Origin: a virus
Reading direction: 5' to 3' (one strand)
DNA length: 64,000 nucleotides
Virus record (IMG/VR): IMGVR_UViG_3300035698_006717
Location: 41,410 to 105,409 of that record
The translations under genes and the position numbers were made by a program. Of this stretch, positions 30,147 through 37,909 are shown in pieces (the stretch's first letter is position 1; each line of letters starts with the position of its first letter). The notes beneath the pieces were generated by a model, which was not told the DNA's origin, searched no databases, and saw only the letters and a list, made by a program, of their open reading frames with translations.

Positions 30147-30398
30147 CTAACATTCCCGTCCAGAACACTCCACGGCCTCCCCACGCATATCGCACGATTC
30201 TACATGACAACCATCGCACAGGCTGGCACCCTTTGCGTGTTGTGTGCTGTGGCTTGGTGGCTCCTCTTGTTCTGAGTTTGGCAAGTTGGCAATAATCTTC
30301 GTGCGTATGAACTTGTAGACCTTACCCAGTTCTGAATGTGACAACTTAGATAAATCCTCGTGGATGTAGCCAAGAATACCATCACGATAATCACTCAT
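30147..30398 (-). CDS. Small Cys-rich protein
   Basis: 83 residues. The first half is helical (YIHEDLSKLSHSELGKVYKFI). The second half has CDGCHVESCDM and ends CSGREC. GGAG lies upstream of the ATG. Unknown function. Confidence 0.58.
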   Translation of the reverse strand: MSDYRDGILGYIHEDLSKLSHSELGKVYKFIRTKIIANLPNSEQEEPPSHSTQHAKGASLCDGCHVESCDMRGEAVECSGREC

Positions 30399-30453
30399 AA
30401 CCCAAACTCCTATAAAAGATTTTCACCAAACATTGCACACAACGTCTGTCGTG

Positions 30454-31536
30454 TTACGAAGTCGCCCTTGGCGATTTGGGCCGAACGACGTGAGCCGTAA
30501 CATTTCTCTTTTGTTCCGCCTTATCAGGATAAGTCTTTTGGTTCTTCACAATAGATTTGGTTTGTACCCGTCTATTCTTTACTAAAATTCTAAAATACGG
30601 GCACTTTCCATTGATTGATAGATCCTTTTCATCATTCCCTTTTCTGAACTTAACTATTTCAAATTGCTTTGGATTGAACTTATGGAGAAATGTTATTGGC
30701 ACACCTATAAACCCTTTGTAGTCTGATGGTATATCCTTTGTCTTATTAACATTTATACCATCATAGTTGTCATACTTGGGATATTGAGCTTCATTTCCGT
30801 AGTATCTTTTGGTGAGTGGAATATCTTCGTGCCGTTTAAACGTATCTAAGTTAGTCAACCATAGACAATTGTTTGGAGAAACGATTCTGTTCCCAAAACT
30901 ATCTATCCGAGCTTCTGTTCCATAAAGTTCATAGTGTTCGGGAACAATAAAACCAGAGACCCCTCTACCAATGTTTATTCCTAACCATGCTTTGTTTTCT
31001 TTTATAAGCTTGAAATCTTCCTTATAAGTTATTGCATTGATATTCCCAATTATCAAGAACTTTTTATGGTACTTGACCAATTGAGCTACGTATTCTCTGA
31101 ATAATGAAAATGGAGGGTTAGTAACTACAATGTCAGACTGTTTCAGTAGTTCAATGCTTTCTGAACAACGGAAGTCACCATCCCCAGCAAAGTGAATAAT
31201 GTCGGTTGAGCTTGGTTTGCTTCTTTCACCCTCCGTACCAGTATATTCAAAGTAGAAACCATTTTCATCTTCCGCGGTGTTAAACAAATCTCTTACTTGT
31301 TCCCTGTAACAAGCCGCTATCAATTTCTTGAGACCTAATTCCTCAAAGTTTGAAGCAAAGTAACTATAAAAGTTACTAATTTGAGGGTCATCGCAATTGC
31401 AAAAGACCACCTTGTCTTTAAAGTGGCTCTTATAATGCTTCAATTCACTTTCTATATCTGAAAGTTGCGTGTAGAACTCATCGCTTTTTGATTTCTTAGC
31501 TTTTTGTAATAATCTGTTTGTTGCTTTCCTTGTCAT
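30454..31536 (-). CDS. Adenine-specific DNA methyltransferase, EcoRI family
   Basis: 360 residues. It matches the EcoRI methylase family: SDEFYTQ (18-23), CNCDDPQ (46-52), AGDGDFRC, the adenine-N6 catalytic motif NPPFSLFREYV (140-150), and the following FLIIGN-x-NAITYKE. This family methylates an adenine in GAATTC or related sites. No restriction gene is adjacent, and GAATTC sites occur in the window (for example 61 and 3914), so it is an orphan, probably protecting phage DNA. The last 20 residues are basic. Confidence 0.85.
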   Translation of the reverse strand: MTRKATNRLLQKAKKSKSDEFYTQLSDIESELKHYKSHFKDKVVFCNCDDPQISNFYSYFASNFEELGLKKLIAACYREQVRDLFNTAEDENGFYFEYTGTEGERSKPSSTDIIHFAGDGDFRCSESIELLKQSDIVVTNPPFSLFREYVAQLVKYHKKFLIIGNINAITYKEDFKLIKENKAWLGINIGRGVSGFIVPEHYELYGTEARIDSFGNRIVSPNNCLWLTNLDTFKRHEDIPLTKRYYGNEAQYPKYDNYDGINVNKTKDIPSDYKGFIGVPITFLHKFNPKQFEIVKFRKGNDEKDLSINGKCPYFRILVKNRRVQTKSIVKNQKTYPDKAEQKRNVTAHVVRPKSPRATS

Positions 31537-31651
31537 TTTTCTACCTGTCTCAATTCAAAGGGTTTTCTTATTCATTTGCCTCTAATGTGTAATGCGTCTT
31601 GGGCAGTACGCTTCATCCTACAGCAAGTGCGGTAGCTTGCAGAAGCCTGAA

Positions 31652-31855
31652 CTATGTTAAATGATCTGTAAGGCTCTCACAACAAACCATACGAAGCCTC
31701 GATTCAAGAGCGGCAATTTTATCCTTTAGCTGTTGTACGTCTGTGGGCTGAGTACATTGTCCTTTAGGTGGCGGCGGACGCACACCTTTCGGACGAATGC
31801 CAACACCACCTTTTGATACTAAGCCTTCCGTAATATCGCTATGCATGCTTGCCAC
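31652..31855 (-). CDS. Small hypothetical protein with Pro tract and coiled coil
   Basis: 67 residues; GVRPPPPKG then a helix (VQQLKDKIAALESRLRMV) that could dimerise. The 31537-31651 gap downstream shows no gene. Unknown. Confidence 0.5.
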   Translation of the reverse strand: MASMHSDITEGLVSKGGVGIRPKGVRPPPPKGQCTQPTDVQQLKDKIAALESRLRMVCCESLTDHLT

Positions 31856-31943
31856 CTTTATAATAAATTTAAGAAGACCATTGCGTGTAACTTGTGCTAG
31901 GGTGTCATTTGATTTATTTCACAACCAGCAGCAGGTGGGTTAA

Positions 31944-32174
31944 TCACTCCCCCTTGTTATGTACCCACTTGGAAAACCATTCAATGGCCTCGCGTTCACG
32001 CATACCAATTGTGTTCTCATCAATAAACCGCCTTGACAGTTCAAGGATAGTCTTCTCAGCCTCACTGTCGGTTGGTGCTGGTGCTTTAGCATCTTCTACG
32101 CACAGCGCACAAACCTGTATAGTCTCGTGCTTGACAATCCCGTGGGTAATACATCGTCTCATATTTATCGGCAT
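31944..32174 (-). CDS. Small hypothetical protein
   Basis: 76 residues with an N-terminal Cys pair (CALC) and an acidic helical remainder including SEAEKTILELS. The APTDSEAEKTILEL stretch resembles APTESEAVELLSEL of the neighbouring gene at 32178, indicating local duplication. Confidence 0.58.
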   Translation of the reverse strand: MPINMRRCITHGIVKHETIQVCALCVEDAKAPAPTDSEAEKTILELSRRFIDENTIGMREREAIEWFSKWVHNKGE

Positions 32175-32177
32175 CTC

Positions 32178-32438
32178 TCACTCCTCCTCTGTCTGAGTAT
32201 TGGCCCTGAACTGCTTGTACCTTGTTTGAAATATCTCATAGAACTCTTGGTGCCCCGATTTAAACAAAGCGCCATAAAGCTCACTCAGTAGCTCTACAGC
32301 CTCGCTCTCGGTGGGTGCTGGGGGAGGGGTGGTTAGCCGTTCTTTGATAAAATCCCACGCATCAAGCTCAAAACCTATTGATCCGCAAGCGATGATATTA
32401 CCAATTATCTCCTGTGCTAAGTCGATGTTCATTTCCAT
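32178..32438 (-). CDS. Small acidic helical protein
   Basis: 86 residues with APTESEAVELLSELYGALF and the C-terminal tail NTQTEEE, shared with the gene at 32531. The DNA encoding TQTEEE doubles as the ribosome site (GAGGAGG) of the next gene. Unknown function. Confidence 0.58.
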   Translation of the reverse strand: MEMNIDLAQEIIGNIIACGSIGFELDAWDFIKERLTTPPPAPTESEAVELLSELYGALFKSGHQEFYEIFQTRYKQFRANTQTEEE

Positions 32439-32453
32439 ATAATCCCTCTCCCC

Positions 32454-32531
32454 CTACTGTGTTAAAACAACCCAAGTCAGATATGCACTGATGACACACC
32501 CTGAAACAAAGCCGCTAAGCCAATCCTTCAT
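32454..32531 (-). CDS. Tiny membrane peptide, family member 2
   Basis: 25 residues with W-L-S-G-F-V-S-G and ending TWVVLTQ. The start overlaps the stop of 32531-32647, and its ribosome site is the GAGGAGG that encodes the EEE tail of that gene. Closest relative is member 3 at 33032. Confidence 0.62.
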   Translation of the reverse strand: MKDWLSGFVSGCVISAYLTWVVLTQ

Positions 32532-32647
32532 CACTCCTCCTCTGTCTGAGTATTGGGTATGTAATCGCTATTCGCCGCGCAGAACACATCCCACGGAATG
32601 GTTTCTTCTGGCGGGTCTCCAACCAGTATATGTACATTTACTTTCAT
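32531..32647 (-). CDS. Small protein with duplicated module, copy 1
   Basis: 38 residues: VGDPPEETIPWDVFCAAN (duplicated module, shared with 32903-33022) followed by the NTQTEEE tail. Both pieces appear in neighbouring genes, so this gene is a mosaic of local duplications. Confidence 0.55.
   Translation of the reverse strand: MKVNVHILVGDPPEETIPWDVFCAANSDYIPNTQTEEE
32570..32627. repeat. 58-bp perfect direct repeat, copy 1
   Basis: Begins ATTCGCCGCGCAGAACACAT and ends TCCAACCAGT. It is identical to 32912-32969 as far as I can read and encodes most of the shared module on the minus strand. Confidence 0.88.
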
Positions 32648-32889
32648 TCTATTATGAATCCTCTCAGGATTACTCCATTAGTGAATTTAACATATGACTC
32701 TTCTCTATTGCCATGCCCACAACATGCAAAATCAACTCCAGGGAGTGTACCCAGACAAGCATCAGGGTCTCCTATCTTTCCACATTTCTTACATGGCACA
32801 TCAGTAACAGGATTCTTACTATCAGAGAATACCCAACCACCTAACGGAGAGATCTCAATCTCATGACCATGAAAATACCCTTTAGTCAT
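32644..32889 (-). CDS. Cys-rich conserved-type phage protein
   Basis: 81 residues. GHEIE...GGWVFSDS...PCKKCGK...DACLGTLPGV...ACCGHG is familiar from small phage proteins of unknown role that carry a probable zinc site. Starts just upstream of 32531-32647 and overlaps it by four bases. Confidence 0.7.
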   Translation of the reverse strand: MTKGYFHGHEIEISPLGGWVFSDSKNPVTDVPCKKCGKIGDPDACLGTLPGVDFACCGHGNREESYVKFTNGVILRGFIIE

Positions 32890-32902
32890 ACCGCTTCCTT
32901 AT

Positions 32903-33022
32903 TTAATTATGATTCGCCGCGCAGAACACATCCCACGGAATGGTTTCTTCTGGCGGGTCTCCAACCAGTTTTCGATACTCGTTCCTCGCCCACGAGTATG
33001 CCGTCAACACGCTTTCGTCCAT
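32903..33022 (-). CDS. Small protein with duplicated module, copy 2
   Basis: 39 residues. A unique N-terminus (MDESVLTAYSWARNEYRKL) is joined to the VGDPPEETIPWDVFCAAN module encoded by the second 58-bp repeat. No tail follows the module here. Confidence 0.55.
   Translation of the reverse strand: MDESVLTAYSWARNEYRKLVGDPPEETIPWDVFCAANHN
32912..32969. repeat. 58-bp perfect direct repeat, copy 2
   Basis: Identical to 32570-32627, 342 bases away in the same orientation. Recombination between the copies would delete the Cys-rich gene at 32644. Confidence 0.88.
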
Positions 33023-33023
33023 A

Positions 33024-33272
33024 TCATCCCCCTACTGTGTTAAAACAATCCATGTCAGAAGCGCACTGAACCACCCAGCAACAAAACCTACAAGCCAACT
33101 CTTCATTCCCTCTCCTCCTCTGTCTGAGTGGTGGCATAGCGTTCTCCCAATAGTGCGGGTTTTCCTCTTGCCACGGATCGTTTGTCATAAGGTCTGCAAT
33201 GGCGAAAATGTTATCAGAGGTGTCCACAACTTTTACATCAAGAATGTCTTGAACTCTGTGCCATCGCTTCAT
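33024..33272 (-). CDS. Small hypothetical protein with frame-shifted tail
   Basis: 82 codons. The first about 48 residues (KRWHRVQDILDVKVVDTSDN...) look genuine. The tail then reads the CTCAGACAGAGGAGGAG word in the wrong frame (LRQRRRG) and runs through tiny peptide 3. In the other frame that word gives TQTEEE and a stop, so a shift near 33130 may have extended the protein. Confidence 0.5.
   Translation of the reverse strand: MKRWHRVQDILDVKVVDTSDNIFAIADLMTNDPWQEENPHYWENAMPPLRQRRRGNEELACRFCCWVVQCASDMDCFNTVGG
33032..33106 (-). CDS. Tiny membrane peptide, family member 3
   Basis: 24 residues with W-L-V-G-F-V-A-G-W and ending TWIVLTQ. GGAGGAGAGGGA lies upstream. It shares its last residues and about two thirds of its positions with member 2 at 32454. 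Confidence 0.62.
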   Translation of the reverse strand: MKSWLVGFVAGWFSALLTWIVLTQ

Positions 33273-33323
33273 CTCTCACCCTCCCTTGTTTTTCTGGTAA
33301 GCCACCCAACGGAAGAAGTCGTA

Positions 33324-33539
33324 TTACAAGATGTTCTTCATCCGTCTATCGTTGCATTTCTTACACAAATATCTCTTGCGGTCGGCAAGCTGGCAGTCAC
33401 ACTTGGAAGAGTCAACCCACTTACCACACGAGTTTAGACGCTCTGTCTTTGAGCATAGAACGTTCTTGCATTTTCGTTCGTATACACGAATAACTGAGTA
33501 ATCCCAATCGTGTATCCCAATCATGCATCCTAGTGGCAT
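33324..33539 (-). CDS. Small Cys-rich protein
   Basis: 71 residues from the ATG at 33539, preceded by GGAGAGCGAGAG. Contains GIHDWDYSVIRVYERKC followed by six more Cys and a basic end, consistent with two zinc knuckles. Unknown function. Confidence 0.6.
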   Translation of the reverse strand: MPLGCMIGIHDWDYSVIRVYERKCKNVLCSKTERLNSCGKWVDSSKCDCQLADRKRYLCKKCNDRRMKNIL

Positions 33540-33602
33540 CTCTCGCTCTCCTGTTATATGGCAATGGGCTATTGACAAAATAGCCCCCAACATACTTTTG
33601 GG

Positions 33603-33836
33603 TTAAATTGTTACTTCGTTGCCGTCAACTTCTTCACCATCTACCCTATCAACAGCTTCACATATTTCTTCAGTTTTAGCGTAATGGAAGCTGTCCAAAG
33701 GCTTAGATCCTTCACATGCTCTATTTGATTCATCACAGCCATCTTTGAAACCATCTACATATCTGTTCTTCTCTGCCTTTGAAAGATTGTGATCCCAGAT
33801 GCGATTTGTGATAGCAATTACTTCTTTGAAATTCAT
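33603..33836 (-). CDS. Small acidic protein
   Basis: 77 residues, helical, with an acidic C-terminus. Contains DHNLSKAEKNRYVDGFKDGCD. The 33837-33938 gap holds a GGGTAGG/CCTACCC hairpin (about 33871-33896) without a T run and no gene. Confidence 0.58.
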   Translation of the reverse strand: MNFKEVIAITNRIWDHNLSKAEKNRYVDGFKDGCDESNRACEGSKPLDSFHYAKTEEICEAVDRVDGEEVDGNEVTI

Positions 33837-33938
33837 AGTAGCTCCTAATAGATTGTTTCAGTTTAAGTGGGTAGGAGGCCGCCGCCCCCTACCCTTCCCC
33901 ATCATCACACACAAAAGGGCAGTTCATAACGCTGCACT

Positions 33939-34223
33939 TTATTCTTTATGATTCTTGTTAGCATTAGCAAAGGCAAACCCTGCCCCGCTCATTAATCCAC
34001 CGCCAATAAGAATTTGTACCAACAGGCTAATCAGTTGAGATTTCTCAGCAGGAGTAATATCCAATCCTGCTCTATTTAGGAACAGTATCAAAGCACTCAC
34101 TACAGAGAAAGATATCACAGAATAGATTGCTCTCCTAATCCCCTTCTTCGCTGATATCTTTTTGTTTGACTTCTTGACTCTGTCCTTTGCTTCTCTCACC
34201 ATTTTTCTTGGATTGTAGTCCAT
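33939..34223 (-). CDS. Two-helix membrane protein, possible holin
   Basis: 94 residues from the ATG at 34223 (AAAGGAC upstream). A very basic N-terminus (KKSNKKISAKKGIRR) is followed by two membrane helices (YSVISFSVVSALILFL and SLLVQILIGGGLMSGAGFAF) joined by a short polar turn, and a charged end. Size and topology fit a class II holin, and an M15 endolysin is encoded at 5536. It could equally be another small membrane protein. Confidence 0.45.
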   Translation of the reverse strand: MDYNPRKMVREAKDRVKKSNKKISAKKGIRRAIYSVISFSVVSALILFLNRAGLDITPAEKSQLISLLVQILIGGGLMSGAGFAFANANKNHKE

Positions 34224-34515
34224 CTTTATTCCACAGTCCTTTTGCAATAAGATGATTAATCATTATAGCCTTCAACTTCGGCTTTTCTGGTGCTGGAGTA
34301 TTATTCCAGATTTTCTTTAAGTTGCCTTCCATCAAGTTACCTTTGGTTACCTTTTGGTAGGAAGTTACTTCTGTTTTTTTCTTTTTTGGATCTTTCAGTC
34401 TGGTAAGCTCTTCAGCACTAAGTCCACGAGTATGCTTTATGGCTTGCTCTGCATTACTATAATCCTTTTGAGTAGTTGCATATAGATGGATTATCTTCAC
34501 CATTTCCTTTTTCAT
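34135..34515 (-). CDS. Hypothetical basic protein
   Basis: 126 residues, lysine-rich and helical, with a polar, probably disordered C-terminus. Overlaps the genes on both sides. No family recognised. Confidence 0.58.
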   Translation of the reverse strand: MKKEMVKIIHLYATTQKDYSNAEQAIKHTRGLSAEELTRLKDPKKKKTEVTSYQKVTKGNLMEGNLKKIWNNTPAPEKPKLKAIMINHLIAKGLWNKDGLQSKKNGERSKGQSQEVKQKDISEEGD

Positions 34516-34753
34516 TTATCTGCTCCGTGATGTAATCGTGTATATCGGTTAATGTTTCAAAGTCGCAGAACTTACTTTGCGATATTTTAATTTTGTATTT
34601 ATCTTCAATATACTCAAGGAAGTCATCAGCATCACATCCGTCTATACCAGTTTCCTCAAGAGTACTATCTAGAGATATTTCTAATGCTGCTAGATGGCTA
34701 GGCATTAGACCTCTAATAGATCTAACAATCCAACTACCTATTTTTTGATCCAT
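34457..34753 (-). CDS. Acyl-carrier-protein-like (DUF1493-like) protein
   Basis: 98 residues. STLEETGIDGCDADDFLEYIEDKYKI is close to the ACP-like DUF1493 pattern (DLGIDGDDADEFLEEF), followed by FETLTDIHDYITEQ as in ACP helix IV. The phosphopantetheine serine of true ACPs (DSL) is absent, so carrier function is doubtful. It sits next to the glycan cluster. Confidence 0.55.
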   Translation of the reverse strand: MDQKIGSWIVRSIRGLMPSHLAALEISLDSTLEETGIDGCDADDFLEYIEDKYKIKISQSKFCDFETLTDIHDYITEQINEKGNGEDNPSICNYSKGL

Positions 34754-34870
34754 GTCATATCCTTTTCCATTAATAGTTACTTCCCGTTTTCTTTCGTAAT
34801 AGTAATATACTAAAACTTTACTTTGTAGAAAAGGTTTTTCTTATACCAGATCTACTCTCATATCAGTCAA
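34754..34870 (-). promoter_or_regulatory. Intergenic gap with possible promoter for 34753 and downstream genes
   Basis: 117 bases without a gene. On the minus strand TTGACT is followed 19 bases later by TATAAG, a loose sigma-70-like pair, then an AT-rich leader. The motif family of the 9.5-25 kb section is absent. Confidence 0.3.
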
Positions 34871-35425
34871 CTATTCGTGCCACATCAGTTCAGAGTTTTT
34901 CTCAAGCTCTATGTGATAAGGGCCAATCTTATCAAAGTCCTTCTGGCACCATTTTATTCCATCAAGTGCGCTCTCATATCGTACAAATTCTGAGCAATAG
35001 TATTTATGAGGCTTATCCTTACATATATTATAGAACTCTAGTAGTCCTGCAACATCATATTCAAATCCAACGCAGTCAACCTTCACTCTATTATTAGACC
35101 GTTCTCTTAACTTCTGATGGTCATATTCTGGGAACCTTTTAACAGCAACTATACGTGGCTTGTTCCATTTACGTGTGGTATACTTATCAAAGAGGACAAT
35201 CCTTCCAGATGGCCATTTTAGCTCTGCAATCATCCACTTGCCATTCACCTTGACTATGAACCCAGCATGAGTAGATATTGCTCTATTAAACATATTCTTC
35301 CAACCAGCAGTTGCGTGACGCTTAAGAGTTTCCCAGCTGATAGGAAATCTACTAGCCGTCAGAACTATATCCATTTCCCTCATATTATATGCTTCAGGTA
35401 CAAACGCTCTTTTTTTCTTTCTCAT
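34871..35425 (-). CDS. YiiX/YebB-like permuted NlpC/P60 cysteine hydrolase
   Basis: 184 residues. The permuted papain-like layout is visible: DIVLTAS strand (19-25), HAGFIV with the catalytic His first (H53), an acidic position (E68) and the nucleophile in YYCSEFV (C144). Members act as amidases, peptidases or thioesterases on lipids or peptidoglycan. Position next to the glycan genes suggests envelope or lipid-linked substrates; this is inference. Confidence 0.65.
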   Translation of the reverse strand: MRKKKRAFVPEAYNMREMDIVLTASRFPISWETLKRHATAGWKNMFNRAISTHAGFIVKVNGKWMIAELKWPSGRIVLFDKYTTRKWNKPRIVAVKRFPEYDHQKLRERSNNRVKVDCVGFEYDVAGLLEFYNICKDKPHKYYCSEFVRYESALDGIKWCQKDFDKIGPYHIELEKNSELMWHE

Positions 35426-35426
35426 A

Positions 35427-36104
35427 TCACTCTCCTATGAAGTCTCTAGCATATACAGATTTGTGAGCATGCACACCGTCCTCAGTACCTATATGCTGAA
35501 CATATGAAGGCATAGTACAGTACATACTCCAATTTTGACTCCTAGCTTGCTTGCTCATGGTATACTCCCAACCACTTGGTTCGTGTAAAGTCTCTATGCA
35601 ATCTCTACAGAATTCCCTAGTGATTAGACAACCAAATATCCCAATACTTAATTTCTTCAGTACACGGATAGTCCCTTCATTATTAAGATTGATAGATTTA
35701 GATGCTTTGTGACCTTTATAATTGTATACTGATATTGCTCCAAGAAATTTATCCATAGCCTTAGATCTGTTGTACCTATCAATCAATACATTATACCATT
35801 CGCTATTAAATATCATATCAGAATTTAGATTGATAACGCCTTCTAAGTTTTTATGGATACTAAACATCTGAGCAAGAGAGTTCCTAGTTCTGCTTGAGCA
35901 GTTAGACCTAACTTGCATATTCATCTCAGCAGGAGGTATCTTCAGCTTAGATAGAATTTCCATTAGCTTAGTCTTATCATCAGATCCGTCATCAAATATG
36001 TACAAAGGTGGTAAGTTAGTAGATTTGTTTAGAGAGTCTATTGTCCTTTCTAATAGATCAAATCTATTACAAGTTATCAGTATTGCTGCAAAAGAAGGAG
36101 TCAT
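35427..36104 (-). CDS. Glycosyltransferase family 2
   Basis: 225 residues. GT-A fold: ILITCNRFDLLERTIDSL (start), FDDGSDD, then NLNSDMIF in the DxD position, and a late acidic GWEY motif. Likely transfers a sugar from a nucleotide donor to the glycan made by this cluster. It starts four bases inside the next gene (ATGA). Confidence 0.8.
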   Translation of the reverse strand: MTPSFAAILITCNRFDLLERTIDSLNKSTNLPPLYIFDDGSDDKTKLMEILSKLKIPPAEMNMQVRSNCSSRTRNSLAQMFSIHKNLEGVINLNSDMIFNSEWYNVLIDRYNRSKAMDKFLGAISVYNYKGHKASKSINLNNEGTIRVLKKLSIGIFGCLITREFCRDCIETLHEPSGWEYTMSKQARSQNWSMYCTMPSYVQHIGTEDGVHAHKSVYARDFIGE

Positions 36105-36925
36105 AACATCCCCAACATGTCTTTAATGTTTCTGATTACCACAGATACCTGCGGCTGCCAATTACAATCATCTAATACCCTACACTTAGTCCCAAATGGA
36201 TTCCAAGATTTTTCATAGCGGTGTTTGTTGTTTCCTTTTGCTCCACCCCATCTTCTGCTGTCAGTCCATACTAAATGTTTAGTTCCGCATAAACTGGCAA
36301 GATGCATAGGGCCGCTACTTGGGCCTATGACAAGCCTAGAACTAGCCATCATATCTGTTATAGTCTCCAAAGGCTTTCCCAAAAAGTTATCAGTATGAGG
36401 TATCCATACTGCATTCTTCTGAGTACCTATGCAAGCCATCTTTAACTTGCTCTTGAAGTATTCTGTAACTTCGTTCCATTTGGCTATAGGCCAATCTCTG
36501 TTCTGCGTCTTACGCTTATTGCAACTTCTTGCGTGTATTATTAGATCATACTTATCCTTCTTAGATTTGATTCCAAGTTTAAGGAAGTTCTGATCTTCAT
36601 GCCTCATAGCAGTAGTCTCTTTAGTAGGTCTGAACCATATTAGCTTACAACCTTTGTATTTATCTTGTATAAGTTTCCATTCTCTTTCTGAAAATCTTGG
36701 ATCACCTAATCCTCTAGTCATCCAACATTCGCAATTCTTATCATACTTAGAAGGAATAATCTCATCGGTAAAATCTTTGAATAGTAGTTCAGTACCAGGC
36801 AAAGTGGCAACAACTACTTTGTGATACTTATTGCTAGATGCTTCCATCCTACAACGTGCGTGGTACCTCATTAAGAGCCAACCGAACTCTCCTACCCAAG
36901 GCCCACATAGGAGTACTTTCTTCAT
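36101..36925 (-). CDS. GT9-like (heptosyltransferase-like) glycosyltransferase
   Basis: 274 residues, GT-B fold. GPWVGEFGWLLMRY at the N-terminus, a central WPIAKWNEV segment and the donor-site GPSSGPMHLASLCGTKHLVW, the hallmark of GT9. Such enzymes add heptose or related sugars to lipopolysaccharide cores. Substrate here is unknown. Confidence 0.7.
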   Translation of the reverse strand: MKKVLLCGPWVGEFGWLLMRYHARCRMEASSNKYHKVVVATLPGTELLFKDFTDEIIPSKYDKNCECWMTRGLGDPRFSEREWKLIQDKYKGCKLIWFRPTKETTAMRHEDQNFLKLGIKSKKDKYDLIIHARSCNKRKTQNRDWPIAKWNEVTEYFKSKLKMACIGTQKNAVWIPHTDNFLGKPLETITDMMASSRLVIGPSSGPMHLASLCGTKHLVWTDSRRWGGAKGNNKHRYEKSWNPFGTKCRVLDDCNWQPQVSVVIRNIKDMLGML

Positions 36926-37909
36926 CTAACTGTTTCTCCATTTCTTAACAGTTTCAATAGCATTTACAATACCTTTGGCTGCAACTTCCAAAGACAAGTT
37001 CTCTAGATAGTATTCTCTAGGTGAAAAACTATCTATATTGTTAAGCATATAATCTACTGCATCCCATAAAGTATCCTCAGTTGCTATTATGCCAGTTTTA
37101 TCATTAATGTACTTTTCAGTCCAAAATCTTACGCTATCTAAAACAACTATAGGTAGATTACAAGCTAACATTTCAGGTATAACTCTAGGACAACTATCTA
37201 CAGAGGCTCTAGAACACACGATACCACACTTGCATTTAGAGTACTCCTTAGCTATATCTTTCCGTAGAACGCGGTGACATACCACATTTGTCGGCTTCTT
37301 ACAGGGTGATACGTTACCTAAGTTAAGTATATTAAGCCTACAACGTGCTGTAGAGTACACAAGCTCGTGTCCTTTTATCTTGTATTGGCTTCCGTTGGCA
37401 GGAAAGCATACGTCATATACCTTCTCGCGCTCATAGGGAACCATAATATTATCAGGAGCTGGCTTTATGAATAAGATTGCAGGAATATCTGGGAATAACT
37501 GTTTGCAATTAGTAACCTGAGAAACAGAATCTTGTAGTATCAAGTCATAATCTGTAAATCCTTTTTGAGGCAGATACCTCTTACCTGCTCCATAGTAAAC
37601 CTTGAAAGCATCTGGGAACCTCTTGAGAATTTTGTGGTATTCTGAGAAGCCGCCTCTACAGAATATAACATCTGGAGTAAAGTTCAAAGACCATTGCTTG
37701 AAATCTGGTACTCTAATTTCTGCAAAGTTATTTTTAAATTCATGATACCGATCACCTCCCCAATATGCTACAACTCCAGCATCTTTTGGGCCAACCATAG
37801 AATACAGAAGTTGAGTCCAAACATCATCACAATCTTCAACTTGGCTGAATATAGTTTCAGATGGATTCCTATCTGTAGGGTGCTTACCTCTAAGCATTAA
37901 ATAAATCAT
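36926..37909 (-). CDS. GT-B glycosyltransferase (GT4-like)
   Basis: 327 residues. The C-terminal half has a CGIVCSRAS...RVIPEMLACNLPIVV segment, equivalent to the E-x7-E donor site of GT4 enzymes, and an N-terminal Rossmann-like half (DVIFCRGGFSEYHKI). Part of the run of transferases. Confidence 0.65.
   Translation of the reverse strand: MIYLMLRGKHPTDRNPSETIFSQVEDCDDVWTQLLYSMVGPKDAGVVAYWGGDRYHEFKNNFAEIRVPDFKQWSLNFTPDVIFCRGGFSEYHKILKRFPDAFKVYYGAGKRYLPQKGFTDYDLILQDSVSQVTNCKQLFPDIPAILFIKPAPDNIMVPYEREKVYDVCFPANGSQYKIKGHELVYSTARCRLNILNLGNVSPCKKPTNVVCHRVLRKDIAKEYSKCKCGIVCSRASVDSCPRVIPEMLACNLPIVVLDSVRFWTEKYINDKTGIIATEDTLWDAVDYMLNNIDSFSPREYYLENLSLEVAAKGIVNAIETVKKWRNS

Noticed and set aside
32940-33437. 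165-codon plus-strand open frame
   Set aside because: It is antisense to several minus-strand small genes with ribosome sites, and contains the antisense of the duplicated module.
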